DNA of 64,000 bases from Corynebacterium senegalense (lineage in GTDB: Bacteria; Actinomycetota; Actinomycetes; Mycobacteriales; Mycobacteriaceae): positions 2,200,125 through 2,264,124 of the forward strand of contig NZ_LS990887.1 in NCBI RefSeq assembly GCF_900411315.1. Reading direction: 5' to 3'. Position 1 is the stretch's first letter. Each line of letters starts with the position of its first letter. The position numbers and the translations under genes are program-made. Below the pieces are notes generated by a model. That model saw only the letters and a program-made list of their open reading frames with translations. It was not told the origin of the DNA and did no database searches. Below are positions 31,132 through 39,843 of the stretch, piece after piece.

Positions 31132-33423
31132 ATGACATTCATCGCAGGCACCATCGCGAAAGAACTCGGGGTGGCGGACAAGCAGGTGGCGGCGGCGCTC
31201 GAGCTGCTCGCCGCCGGCAACACCGTCCCCTTCATCTCCCGCTACCGCAAGGAGGCCACGGGCGGGCTCGACGACGCCCAGCTGCGCCACATCGAGGAGC
31301 GCAACGCGTACCTCACCGAGCTCGCCGAGCGCAAGGAGGCGGTGCTCGCCGCCATCGAGGAGCAGGGAAAACTCACCGACGAGCTGCGCCGCCAGATCGC
31401 CGAGGCCGACACCAAGGCCCGCGTGGAGGACCTCTACCTGCCCTTCAAGAAGCGCCGCAAGACCAAGGCCGACATCGCGCGCGAGGCGGGGCTCGAGGAG
31501 CTCACGCAGTTGCTTGTCGACGACCCCTCCGCCGACCCGGAGGCCCTCGCCAGCCGCTTCACCACCGAGGGCTTCGCGGATGAGAAGGCCGCGCTCGAGG
31601 GCGCCCGCGCCATCCTCGTCGACCGCTTCACCACGGACGCCGACCTGGTCGGCGAAGTCCGCGAGCGCTTCTACTCCACCGGCACGATGAAGGCCTCCGC
31701 CGTGGAGGGCAAGGAGACCGAGGGCGCGAAGTTCCGCGATTACTTCGACTTCTCCGAGCCGTTTTCCTCCCTTCCCAGCCACCGCATCCTCGCGCTGCTG
31801 CGCGGTGAGTCGGAGGGCGTGCTCACCCTCGACCTCGACCCGGGGGAGGACGCCGTCTACGAGGGCATGATCGCCGGGCGTTTCGACCTCGACGTTCACA
31901 CCAGCGCCTGGCTGGCCAAGGCGGTGCGGTGGGGCTGGCGCACCAAGCTGCAGGTCTCCTCCAACCTGGACACGCGCACCCGCCTGCGGGAGAAGGCGGA
32001 GCAGGGTGCGCTCGAGGTGTTCACCACCAACCTGCGCGACGTGCTGCTCGCCGCGCCCGCCGGCCAGCGCGCGACGCTGGCGCTCGATCCGGGCTACCGC
32101 AACGGGGTGAAGTGCGCCGTCGTCGACGGCACCGGCAAGGTGCTGGGCACCACGATCGTCTACCCGCACCAGCCGCAGAACCGCTGGTCCGAGGCCGTCA
32201 AGGAGCTGTCCTCGCTGGCGGCCACCCACGGCGTCGAGCTGATCGCGGTGGGCAACGGCACCGCCTCGCGCGAGTCGGAGAAGCTCGCGGGCGAAGTCGC
32301 GGACCTCATCGCCGCGGCCGGCGGCGCGCGGCCCACGCCCGTCGTGGTCTCCGAGTCCGGGGCGTCCGTCTACTCCGCCTCCGAGATCGCCGCGGCCGAG
32401 TTTCCGGACATGGACGTCTCGCTGCGCTCGGCTGTCTCCATCGCCCGCCGCCTGCAGGACCCGCTGGCGGAGCTGGTGAAGGTGGACCCGAAGTCTATTG
32501 GGGTGGGGCAGTACCAGCACGACGTGAACCAGGCGGCCCTTGCCCACGCGCTCGACGCGGTGGTCGAGGACGCCGTCAACGCCGTCGGCGTGGACCTCAA
32601 CACCGCGTCCGTCCCGCTGCTCGAGCGCGTTGCCGGCGTCTCGCCGACAATCGCGAAGAACATCGTCGATTACCGCGACGAGAAGGGCTCGTTCACCACC
32701 CGCAAGGAGCTGGGCAAGGTGGCCCGCCTCGGCCCCAAGGCCTTCGAGCAGTCGGCCGGATTCCTGCGCATCCGCGGCGGGTCGAACCCCCTCGACGCCT
32801 CCGCGGTGCACCCCGAGGCCTACCCGGTGGTCGAGCGCATCGCCGCCGCGACCGGGCTGGCCACCGTCGAGCTGATCGGCAACACGCAGGTCCTGACCCG
32901 CCTCGACCCGGCGCAGTTCGCCGACGAGACCTTCGGCGTGCCCACCGTCACCGACATCATCGCCGAGCTGGACAAGCCTGGGCGCGACCCGCGTCCCGAG
33001 TTTGTCACCGCGACCTTTAAGGAAGGGGTGGAGAAGGTTTCCGACCTCACCCCGGGGATGATCCTCGAGGGCACCGTGACCAACGTCGCCGCCTTCGGCG
33101 CTTTCGTCGACGTCGGGGTGCACCAGGACGGGCTCGTCCACGTCTCCGCCATGAGCGAGAAGTTCGTCTCCGACCCCCACGACGTCGTCCGCTCCGGCCA
33201 GGTGGTCAAGGTGAAGGTCATGGACGTCGACGTGGAGCGCCAGCGCATCGGGCTGAGCCTCAGGCTCAGCGACGAGCCGGGCACCCCGGCCCCCAAGGGC
33301 GGTGGGCGCGGCCAGGGGAGGGACGCCGGAAACGCCGCGGGGAAGAAGGGGCGCGGGGGAGGGCGTCGACAAGCGGGAGGCTCCATGGCTGACGCCCTGA
33401 AGAAGGCCGGATTTGGTAACTGA
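31132..33423 (+). CDS. tex: Tex family RNA-binding transcriptional accessory protein
   Basis: 763 residues, the usual length. Domains in order: Tex N-terminal helical region (VPFISRYRKEATGGLDD), YqgF/RNase H-like domain from about residue 316 (LALDPGYRNGVKCAVVDG), helix-hairpin-helix repeats near 490-540 (LLERVAGVSPTIAKNIVDYR) and an S1 domain near 641-712 (PGMILEGTVTNVAAFGAFVD), then a Gly/Arg/Lys-rich tail. Tex is an RNA/DNA-binding factor related to eukaryotic Spt6 with roles in transcription and RNA turnover. The gene stands alone between trmD and rplS; the rplS -35 lies inside its 3' end. Confidence 0.95.
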   Translation: MTFIAGTIAKELGVADKQVAAALELLAAGNTVPFISRYRKEATGGLDDAQLRHIEERNAYLTELAERKEAVLAAIEEQGKLTDELRRQIAEADTKARVEDLYLPFKKRRKTKADIAREAGLEELTQLLVDDPSADPEALASRFTTEGFADEKAALEGARAILVDRFTTDADLVGEVRERFYSTGTMKASAVEGKETEGAKFRDYFDFSEPFSSLPSHRILALLRGESEGVLTLDLDPGEDAVYEGMIAGRFDLDVHTSAWLAKAVRWGWRTKLQVSSNLDTRTRLREKAEQGALEVFTTNLRDVLLAAPAGQRATLALDPGYRNGVKCAVVDGTGKVLGTTIVYPHQPQNRWSEAVKELSSLAATHGVELIAVGNGTASRESEKLAGEVADLIAAAGGARPTPVVVSESGASVYSASEIAAAEFPDMDVSLRSAVSIARRLQDPLAELVKVDPKSIGVGQYQHDVNQAALAHALDAVVEDAVNAVGVDLNTASVPLLERVAGVSPTIAKNIVDYRDEKGSFTTRKELGKVARLGPKAFEQSAGFLRIRGGSNPLDASAVHPEAYPVVERIAAATGLATVELIGNTQVLTRLDPAQFADETFGVPTVTDIIAELDKPGRDPRPEFVTATFKEGVEKVSDLTPGMILEGTVTNVAAFGAFVDVGVHQDGLVHVSAMSEKFVSDPHDVVRSGQVVKVKVMDVDVERQRIGLSLRLSDEPGTPAPKGGGRGQGRDAGNAAGKKGRGGGRRQAGGSMADALKKAGFGN

Positions 33424-33441
33424 CCGGCGCCTATGTAAAAT
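33413..33441 (+). promoter_or_regulatory. rplS promoter
   Basis: TTGGTA (33413-33418, inside the end of tex), 17 bases, TAAAAT (33436-33441). Predicts a leader of about 90 bases before rplS. Confidence 0.6.
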
Positions 33442-33536
33442 CGCACAGGTTGTTGTAGGAGACATGAACCAGCCGAGCGCCCCGCAGGGGAAAAGCCGCT
33501 AGGGTCCTCTGTCCTTAAACGTAAAGGATTGCTTAG

Positions 33537-33884
33537 ATGAGCAACGGCATTATTGACCTTGTTGACGCAGGCCAGCTGCGCGACGACATCCCCGACTTCC
33601 GCCCCGGCGACACCCTGGGCGTTCACGTCAAGGTTATCGAGGGCTCCGTCACCCGTACCCAGCTCTTCGAGGGCTTCGTCGTCCGCCGCCAGGGCGGCGG
33701 CATCCGCGAGACCTTCACCGCCCGCAAGGTCTCCTTCGGCATCGGCGTCGAGCGCACCTTCCCGGTCCACTCCCCGAACATCGAGAAGATCGAGGTCCTG
33801 CGCAAGGGCGACGTCCGCCGCGCCAAGCTGTACTACATGCGCGAGCTGCGCGGCAAGGCCGCCCGCATCAAGGAGCGCCGCTAG
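33537..33884 (+). CDS. rplS: 50S ribosomal protein L19
   Basis: 115 residues, full length. Lies at the 30S-50S interface. It shows [21 protein letters not shown], the family signature [21 protein letters not shown], and [25 protein letters not shown]. The ribosome binding site AAGGATT precedes the ATG. It has its own promoter and is closed by a strong hairpin. Confidence 0.97.
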   Translation: MSNGIIDLVDAGQLRDDIPDFRPGDTLGVHVKVIEGSVTRTQLFEGFVVRRQGGGIRETFTARKVSFGIGVERTFPVHSPNIEKIEVLRKGDVRRAKLYYMRELRGKAARIKERR

Positions 33885-33900
33885 TCTTCAGCGCCGGAAA

Positions 33901-33929
33901 GCCCCGCACTCCACGCCGGAGTGCGGGGC
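33901..33929 (+). terminator. rplS terminator hairpin
   Basis: Perfect 12-bp GC-rich stem GCCCCGCACTCC / GGAGTGCGGGGC with a five-base loop. The T-run is poor (GTTC). Confidence 0.7.
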
Positions 33930-33965
33930 GTTCGCGCGTCCGGGGGCCGTGTCGCGGCGCGGTGC

Positions 33966-33971
33966 TAGAGT
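33966..33971 (+). promoter_or_regulatory. candidate extended -10 of lepB (leaderless)
   Basis: TGC-TAGAGT, with the hexamer seven bases before the GTG at 33979; no Shine-Dalgarno sequence. Confidence 0.45.
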
Positions 33972-33978
33972 GTTGCGG

Positions 33979-34767
33979 GTGACGAATCAGAACCGCCCGA
34001 CCACAGGGCCGACCGCAGCGCCGGCCGACCCCGCCTACACCGTCGACGGGGCCGAGGGCCGCGACGAAGCGAAGACGATGCCCTGGTACCTCGAGGTGCC
34101 GCTGGTCATTGCCCTGACGCTGGTGTTCATCTTCCTCATCCAGACCTTCATCGGGCGCGTCTACGTGATCCCCTCCGCCTCGATGGAGCCCACCCTGCAC
34201 GGGCAGAACGGCAAGGGCGACCGCATCGCGGTGGAGAAGATCAGCTACTACTTCTCCGACCCCGAGCCCGGCGACGTCATCGTCTTCGAGGGCACCGACT
34301 CCTGGAACACCCAGTACCAGTCCAACCGCTCCACCAACCCCCTCATCGCGGGGCTGCAGCAGGTCGGCTCCTGGGCGGGCGTCGTGCCCCCGGACGAGAA
34401 CGACCTGGTCAAGCGCGTCATCGCCACCGGCGGGCAGACCGTGTCCTGCCAGGAGGGCGACTCGGCGGTGATGGTTGACGGCGCGCCGATCGACCAGTCC
34501 TACATCCTGCAGCCGAACTTCTACCCGGTCGACCCGGAGACCGGCTCCGACGCCTGCGGCGGCCAGTACTTCGGCCCCGTCACGGTGCCCGAGGGCCACT
34601 ACTTCATGATGGGCGACAACCGCACCAACTCCCTCGACTCCCGCTACCACCTCGGCGACGAGTTCCAGGGCACGATTCCCAGGGAGAACGTGCGCGGCAA
34701 GGTCGCCGCCGTCGTCTTCCCGCTGGGCAGGATGGGCGGGGTCGCGGACCCGGACATCCAGGGCTAA
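33979..34767 (+). CDS. lepB: signal peptidase I
   Basis: 262 residues. Removes signal peptides on the outer face of the membrane. One N-terminal transmembrane helix (VPLVIALTLVFIFLIQTFIG) follows a cytoplasmic segment. The catalytic serine is in VIPSASMEPTLHG (near residue 64), the lysine in DLVKRVIATGG (near 144), and box E is MGDNRTNSLDSRYH. GTG 33979 is chosen; the frame is open further upstream but overlaps rplS. The rnhB start follows its stop codon directly. Confidence 0.95.
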   Translation: MTNQNRPTTGPTAAPADPAYTVDGAEGRDEAKTMPWYLEVPLVIALTLVFIFLIQTFIGRVYVIPSASMEPTLHGQNGKGDRIAVEKISYYFSDPEPGDVIVFEGTDSWNTQYQSNRSTNPLIAGLQQVGSWAGVVPPDENDLVKRVIATGGQTVSCQEGDSAVMVDGAPIDQSYILQPNFYPVDPETGSDACGGQYFGPVTVPEGHYFMMGDNRTNSLDSRYHLGDEFQGTIPRENVRGKVAAVVFPLGRMGGVADPDIQG

Positions 34768-35409
34768 GTGCGCCGCCTGAAACAGCTGCGCACCTACGAG
34801 GTCGCCCTGCACAAGGCCGGACTCGGCCCCGTCGCGGGCATCGATGAGGCCGGCCGCGGCGCCTGCTTCGGCCCCGTCACCGTCGCGGCCTGCGTCCTGC
34901 CCCCGCAGCCCCTCGCGGCGCTCGACGGGCTGACCGACTCCAAGAAGCTCAGCCCGAAACGGCGCGAGGAGCTTTTCGACGCCATCTCCGCCCACGCCCT
35001 CGCCACCGCCGTCATCCACGTCAGCGCCGCGGAGATCGACCGCCGGGGCATCCAGGCGGCCAACCTCGACGGGGCGAGGCGCGCTGTGGCGTCGTTAAGC
35101 AAGCGCCCCGGCTACGTGCTTGTCGACGCCTTCCGCGTGCCCGGCCTGACCGCGCCGCAGCTGCCGATCATCGGCGGGGACTACACCGCCCGCTGCATCG
35201 CCGCGGCCAGCGTCCTGGCGAAGGTGAGCCGCGACCGGCTGGTGCGGGAGATGGCGCGCGACTACCCGGTCTACGGCCTGGAGGGCCACAAGGGCTACGG
35301 GACGGCCGCCCACATGGCTGCGGTGCGCCGCCACGGCGCGAGCCCGCATCATCGTTATAGTTATGCCAACGTGAAATCCGCCCACGAGGAATTCGAGAGG
35401 TCACTATGA
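34768..35409 (+). CDS. rnhB: ribonuclease HII
   Basis: 213 residues. Removes ribonucleotides from DNA and RNA from RNA-DNA hybrids. Catalytic acidic residues are in AGIDEAGRGACFGPV and YVLVDAFRVPG; LTDSKKLSPKRREELFD and SVLAKVSRDRLVREM are conserved. The GTG start directly abuts the lepB TAA. The stop overlaps the next gene (ATGA). Confidence 0.95.
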   Translation: MRRLKQLRTYEVALHKAGLGPVAGIDEAGRGACFGPVTVAACVLPPQPLAALDGLTDSKKLSPKRREELFDAISAHALATAVIHVSAAEIDRRGIQAANLDGARRAVASLSKRPGYVLVDAFRVPGLTAPQLPIIGGDYTARCIAAASVLAKVSRDRLVREMARDYPVYGLEGHKGYGTAAHMAAVRRHGASPHHRYSYANVKSAHEEFERSL

Positions 35410-35714
35410 GCGCTGAAGATCTGGACAACTACGAGGCCGAGGTAGAGCTCTCCCTGTACCGCGAGTACCGGGACGTGGTTAGCCAGTTCTCTTACGTCGT
35501 CGAGACCGACCGCCGCTTCTACCTGGCCAACGCCGTCGAGCTGATCCCGCACAGCGAGGGCAAGGACGTCTACTACGAGGTCCGGATGTCGGACTGCTGG
35601 GTGTGGGACATGTACCGGGCGGTGCGCTTCGTGCGCTACGTCCGCGTGATCACCTACAAGGACGTCAACATCGAGGAGCTGGACAAACCGGACCTGACCT
35701 TCCCGGAGCGCTAG
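35406..35714 (+). CDS. DUF2469 family protein
   Basis: 102-residue protein conserved throughout Actinobacteria immediately after rnhB (Rv2901c type). It is very rich in Tyr, Asp, Glu and Arg (YREYRDVVSQFSYVVETDRRFYLAN) and probably cytoplasmic. Function is unknown. Start overlaps rnhB by four bases, so expression is coupled. A canonical terminator follows. Confidence 0.9.
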   Translation: MSAEDLDNYEAEVELSLYREYRDVVSQFSYVVETDRRFYLANAVELIPHSEGKDVYYEVRMSDCWVWDMYRAVRFVRYVRVITYKDVNIEELDKPDLTFPER

Positions 35715-35730
35715 GGGCTCTCTGCTTCGT

Positions 35731-35755
35731 GGGCGGCGTGTGCCGCCCCTTTTTT
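35731..35755 (+). terminator. terminator after the DUF2469 gene
   Basis: GGGCGGC-GTGT-GCCGCCC (35731-35748) followed by C and TTTTTT (35750-35755); a textbook intrinsic terminator ending the lepB-rnhB-DUF2469 unit. Confidence 0.9.
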
Positions 35756-35758
35756 GTG

Positions 35759-35833
35759 TTCCGGGGGAACTGTTCGGGGCTCGGGGCAGTCCAATAGTGG
35801 GACAGTTTTTGTTGGACGATTTCCGGGGGGAAA
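35759..35833 (+). promoter_or_regulatory. repeat-rich regulatory region upstream of yraN
   Basis: TTCCGGGGGAA (35759-35769) recurs as TTCCGGGGGGAAA (35821-35833), each a small palindrome. Between them GTCCAA (35789-35794) and TTGGAC (35812-35817) form an inverted repeat. The second copy also serves as the ribosome binding site of yraN. Confidence 0.4.
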
Positions 35834-35838
35834 TTCAT

Positions 35839-36213
35839 ATGGCGCAATCGACGTACGCCGACAACCATCTGCTCGCGGTGGCCGGGGAGGGCTTCGCCTG
35901 CGGGTTCTACGAGGGAGCGGGCTACGCCCTCGTGGGCACGCGGGTGCGCACGAGGTTGGGGGAGATCGACCTCATCCTCGCCGCACCCGACGGCGAGACC
36001 GTCTTCGTGGAGGTGAAGACCCGACACGGCCTCGACTTCGGGGCGGCGGAGGCGGTGACCCCGAAGAAGCTGGCCACGATGCGGCGCTGCGCCGCAGAGT
36101 GGCTCGACGGCCGCGATTACGGGCCCGTGCGCTTCGACGTGGCCGAGGTCCTGTTCACGGACGACGAGGTGCGCATCCAGATCTACGAGGACGTCGATCA
36201 TGGCGCTTGCTAG
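35839..36213 (+). CDS. yraN: YraN family endonuclease-like protein (UPF0102)
   Basis: 124 residues with a restriction-endonuclease-like core: GEIDLILAAPDGETVFVEVKTR contains the D...ExK nuclease motif. The family is found beside comM and dprA and is thought to act in DNA processing; the precise role is unknown. ATG 35839 follows GGGGGGAAA. Its end overlaps comM by 14 bases. Confidence 0.9.
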   Translation: MAQSTYADNHLLAVAGEGFACGFYEGAGYALVGTRVRTRLGEIDLILAAPDGETVFVEVKTRHGLDFGAAEAVTPKKLATMRRCAAEWLDGRDYGPVRFDVAEVLFTDDEVRIQIYEDVDHGAC

Positions 36214-37717
36214 CACCCACGCGGCGACCCTCGAGGGAGTCAGCGCCCACCTGGTCACGGTGGAGGCGAACATCGGCCCCGGCCTGCCCGGGGTGCACAT
36301 GGTGGGCCTGGGGGACGCGGCGGTGAAGGAATCGCGCGAGCGCATCCGCACCGCCGTGGCGAACTCGGCGCTGCCGTGGCCGCGCACGAAGGTCATGGTG
36401 TCGCTCTCGCCCGCGCACATCCCGAAGGCCGGGTCGCACTTCGACCTGCCCGTGGCGCTGGCCGTGATCGCGGGGATGGACCCGCGCGCCCAGCTCCGTC
36501 TCGAGTCCGCGATGGTGCTCGGCGAGCTCGGGCTCAGCGGCACGCTGCGCCGGGTGGAGGGGATCCTGCCGATGCTGCTCGCCGCGCCCGAGCACCTGGA
36601 GTGGCTCGTCGTTCCCGCCGAGAACGCCGCCGAGGCGGCGCTGCTGGGCTCGGAGCGGGTGCTGGTCGCCCGCTCGCTGTCGGAGGTGTGGAACTGGCTG
36701 CTCGGTATCGCGCCGCTCGAGCGCCCTGGGCCCGCACAGCTTCACGACGCCACATCGCCAGCCCCGGACTTCCGCGACATCGCCGGCCAGCTCCCCGAGC
36801 GCCACGCCCTCGAGGTCGCCGCCGCCGGCGGGCACCACGTGATGATGGTCGGCCCGCCCGGGGTGGGCAAGTCGATGCTGGCGGAGCGGCTGCCGTCCAT
36901 CCTGCCGCCGCTTGACCCGGCGGAGGTGATCGAGGCGACGGCGCTCCACTCGGTCGCGGGCGGGCCCCACCGCGGGGTGGTCAACCGTCGCCCGTTCGTC
37001 GCGCCCCACCCCTCGGTGAGCCGCGCCGCCCTGATCGGCGGGGGTTCCGGGCGCCCCCGCCCGGGTGCGGTGAGCCTCGCCCACCACGGGGTGCTCTTCC
37101 TCGACGAGGCGTCCGAGATCCCCGCCGCCGTCCTCGACGCGCTGCGCATCCCGCTGGAGTCCGGGGCGGTGCGCCTGAGCCGGACGCGGCGCGAGGTGGT
37201 CTACCCCGCCGACTTTCAGCTGGTGCTGGCGGCGAACACGTGCAAGTGCGGCGCCGCCACGCCGAGCCGCTGCGTGTGCAGGGCCCACGAGCGGGCGGCG
37301 CACCTGCGCAACCTCTCGGGCCCGCTGCGCGATAGGCTGGACATCTCCCTGCACATCACGGCGCAGGACGCGGTGGTCAGCGCCCGGGGCGCGGAGGCCT
37401 CCGCGGACATCGCCCAGCGCGTGGCCGCGGCGCGGGACAGGGCGGCGCACCGGTGGTTGCGCGCCGGCCTCACCGCCCGGGTCAATGCGCGCGTCAGCGC
37501 CGCCCTGCTGCGCCGCGATCACCCCGCCACGGAGGACGCCATGGCGCTGGTGGGGGCGTACCTCGCCGACGGCACCCTCACCCAGCGGGGAGTGGACCGC
37601 GTGCTCAGGCTCGCCTGGACGCTCGCCGACCTCGACGAGCAGGCGCGGCCGAACCTGGACCACGTCGCCCGGGCCGTCGAGCTGCGCACGCCCCATTCCG
37701 AGGGGGTGTTCGCGTGA
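36200..37717 (+). CDS. comM: YifB/ComM family AAA+ ATPase
   Basis: 505 residues. N-terminal Lon-protease-like fold (about 1-170, GLPGVHMVGLGDAAVKESRERI), then an Mg-chelatase type AAA+ domain with Walker A VGPPGVGKSMLAERLP near residue 217 and Walker B HGVLFLDEASEI near 299, then a cysteine cluster CKCGAATPSRCVCRAHE near 348-362. ComM is a branch-migration helicase that helps integrate taken-up DNA in competent bacteria. It is coupled to yraN and to dprA (GTGA overlap). Confidence 0.93.
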   Translation: MALASTHAATLEGVSAHLVTVEANIGPGLPGVHMVGLGDAAVKESRERIRTAVANSALPWPRTKVMVSLSPAHIPKAGSHFDLPVALAVIAGMDPRAQLRLESAMVLGELGLSGTLRRVEGILPMLLAAPEHLEWLVVPAENAAEAALLGSERVLVARSLSEVWNWLLGIAPLERPGPAQLHDATSPAPDFRDIAGQLPERHALEVAAAGGHHVMMVGPPGVGKSMLAERLPSILPPLDPAEVIEATALHSVAGGPHRGVVNRRPFVAPHPSVSRAALIGGGSGRPRPGAVSLAHHGVLFLDEASEIPAAVLDALRIPLESGAVRLSRTRREVVYPADFQLVLAANTCKCGAATPSRCVCRAHERAAHLRNLSGPLRDRLDISLHITAQDAVVSARGAEASADIAQRVAAARDRAAHRWLRAGLTARVNARVSAALLRRDHPATEDAMALVGAYLADGTLTQRGVDRVLRLAWTLADLDEQARPNLDHVARAVELRTPHSEGVFA

Positions 37718-38901
37718 GCCGCATCGAATCCTGGGCCTACCTCAGCCGGGTGATCGAGGGGCCCAGCCACCACCTCCAGCGGTTGCTGCGCGCGGGCCGG
37801 GACGCAGACGAGATCGCGGCCGGGGTCCGCGCCCGCGCCAGCTGGCTGGGCGGCCTGGCCGGCGAGACGGAGGCGCGCCACGCCTGGGACCGCCCCGGCG
37901 AGGACCTCCACGAAGCGGAACGGCTCGGCTTCGCGCTGCTCACCCCCGACCACGCCGGGTGGCCGGGGGAAGAGATCAGCGCCGCCTTCGACGCGGGCGT
38001 GGCCGCCGGGGCCGCGAACCTGGAGCAGGTGCGGGACCGGGGCGCGGCGCCGCACGCGCTGTGGGTGAGGGGCAACCGCGACCTCGCCTCTCTGTTCGCC
38101 CGCTCGGTGGGCGTGGTGGGAACACGCGCCTCCTCCGCCTACGGCCACCACGCTGCCGCGGACCTCTGCCGCGGCCTGGCGAAGCACCAGTACACCATCG
38201 TCTCCGGCGGCGCGCTGGGCATCGACACCGTCGCGCACGAGACGGCCCTGGCCAACGGCGCCCCGACCGTCGTGGTCGCAGCGTGCGGCCCCGGCGTGTC
38301 CTACCCGCGGGCCAACACCGGGTTGTTCGACACGGTGGCGGGCAGCGGGGGCTGCGTCGTCTCGGAATACCCGCCCGGCACGGCGCCCGACCGGCACCGC
38401 TTCCTCACGCGCAACAGGCTCGTCGCCGCCCTCACCCAGGGCACCGTGATCGTGGAGGCGGCGTTTCGCTCCGGCGCCCTGAACACCCTGAGCTGGGCCA
38501 ACTACTACGGCCGACGGGCGATGGCGGTGCCGGGCCCCATCCTCGGACCCGGGTCCCTGGGCACGAACCTGGCCATCCGGGACGGCAAGGCGGCGATGGC
38601 GCTGAGCGCGGGCGACATCCACGAGATGCTGAGCCGGGTGGGGGAGGTCGACGTCGACGGCCAGCGCGAGCTGGACTTCGCCGCCGACCCCGTGCAGTCC
38701 CTCTCCCGCAACGAACTGCGCGTCTTCGACGCCCTGCCGGCGACCACGTCCAAGGGCGCGGGGGCTGACGCCGTGGCGCGCGAGGCGGGGCTCTCGGTGG
38801 CGCTCACCGTGCACCTCCTCGTGGAGCTGAGCAAGCGGGGCATGGTCGCGCGGGAGGGTGCGCTCTGGCGGCGCGTGCCGGCAGCCGCGGGGCAGGGGTA
38901 A
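37714..38901 (+). CDS. dprA: DNA processing protein DprA
   Basis: 395 residues. In competent bacteria DprA loads RecA on incoming single-stranded DNA; the gene is also kept in many species not known to be competent. Rossmann-fold motifs SGGALGIDTVAHETALANG and VSEYPPGTAPDRHRFLTRN are intact, and a C-terminal winged-helix segment (SRNELRVFDALPATTSKGA) is present. The GTG at 37714 overlaps the comM stop. The TAA stop is part of the xerC -10. Confidence 0.93.
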   Translation: MSRIESWAYLSRVIEGPSHHLQRLLRAGRDADEIAAGVRARASWLGGLAGETEARHAWDRPGEDLHEAERLGFALLTPDHAGWPGEEISAAFDAGVAAGAANLEQVRDRGAAPHALWVRGNRDLASLFARSVGVVGTRASSAYGHHAAADLCRGLAKHQYTIVSGGALGIDTVAHETALANGAPTVVVAACGPGVSYPRANTGLFDTVAGSGGCVVSEYPPGTAPDRHRFLTRNRLVAALTQGTVIVEAAFRSGALNTLSWANYYGRRAMAVPGPILGPGSLGTNLAIRDGKAAMALSAGDIHEMLSRVGEVDVDGQRELDFAADPVQSLSRNELRVFDALPATTSKGAGADAVAREAGLSVALTVHLLVELSKRGMVAREGALWRRVPAAAGQG

Positions 38902-38904
38902 ACT
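38899..38904 (+). promoter_or_regulatory. candidate -10 of xerC, overlapping the dprA stop
   Basis: TAAACT, beginning with the dprA stop codon, seven bases before the xerC ATG at 38912. Confidence 0.4.
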
Positions 38905-38911
38905 CCCGTGC

Positions 38912-39829
38912 ATGAGTGATACATGTGGGACGCAGTTGGCGGAGGCCATCGAGGACTTCGCCGAGCACGCCCGCCTCGTGCTGGGGCGAAGCGAGGCCAC
39001 CGTGCGGGCCTACTGCTCGGACCTCGCCACCCTCGGCGCGTTCGTCGGCGGCTTCGCGGACTTCACGCTGCCCGCCCTGCGCGCCTGGCTTGCCGACGCC
39101 CTCGCGCGCGGCCTCGCCCGCTCGACCATGGCTCGGCGCACGGCGGCCGTGCGCGCCTTTTCCACCTGGGCCTACAACCAGGGCCACCTCGACTCCGACG
39201 TGGCGGCGAGGCTCGCGGTGCCGAAGGTGAACCGGCACCTCCCCAAGGTGCTCACCGCCGAGCGCGCCGGGCAGCTCGTCGAGGCGGACATCAACGACGA
39301 GGACCACACTGCGGAGGCGCTTCGTGACGCCGCGATGCTCGAGCTGCTCTACGCCACCGGCATGCGCGTCTCCGAGCTGACGGGACTGGGCGCGGGAGAC
39401 GTCGACGCCGCCCGCCGCACGCTGCGCGTCACGGGCAAGGGAAACAAGCAGCGCGTCGTGCCCTACGGCCAGCGGGCGGCCGACGCCCTCGAGGGGTGGC
39501 TGCGCCGGGGGCGCCCCGAGCTCGCCGCCGAAGGCGAGACGGCCCTGTTCGTCGGCTCGCGCGGCAGGAGGATTGACCCGCGTCAGGTGCGCCGCGTGGT
39601 GGAGCGGGCCGCGACGCGCACGGGGGAGGGCGAACCCGGGCAGCCCGGGCATCTCAGCCCGCACTCGCTGCGTCACAGCGCCGCCACCCACATGCTCGAG
39701 GGCGGGGCGGACCTCCGCGTGGTGCAGGAGCTGCTGGGCCACTCCAGCCTGCAGACCACGCAGATCTACACCCACGTCTCGGCGCAGCGGCTGAAAAAGG
39801 TCTACGACCAGGCGCACCCCCGCGCCTAG
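38912..39829 (+). CDS. xerC: tyrosine recombinase XerC
   Basis: 305 residues. Resolves chromosome dimers at dif with XerD. N-terminal SAM-like core-binding domain (about 1-95), then the catalytic domain: Arg in YATGMRVSELTGL (near residue 151), HSLRHSAATHML (near 250), LLGHSSLQTTQIYTHVS with the nucleophile tyrosine near residue 286. Lys in GKGNKQRVVP. The dprA-xerC neighbourhood favours XerC over XerD or a phage integrase. Confidence 0.93.
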   Translation: MSDTCGTQLAEAIEDFAEHARLVLGRSEATVRAYCSDLATLGAFVGGFADFTLPALRAWLADALARGLARSTMARRTAAVRAFSTWAYNQGHLDSDVAARLAVPKVNRHLPKVLTAERAGQLVEADINDEDHTAEALRDAAMLELLYATGMRVSELTGLGAGDVDAARRTLRVTGKGNKQRVVPYGQRAADALEGWLRRGRPELAAEGETALFVGSRGRRIDPRQVRRVVERAATRTGEGEPGQPGHLSPHSLRHSAATHMLEGGADLRVVQELLGHSSLQTTQIYTHVSAQRLKKVYDQAHPRA

Positions 39830-39843
39830 CCGCACACCTAGCT

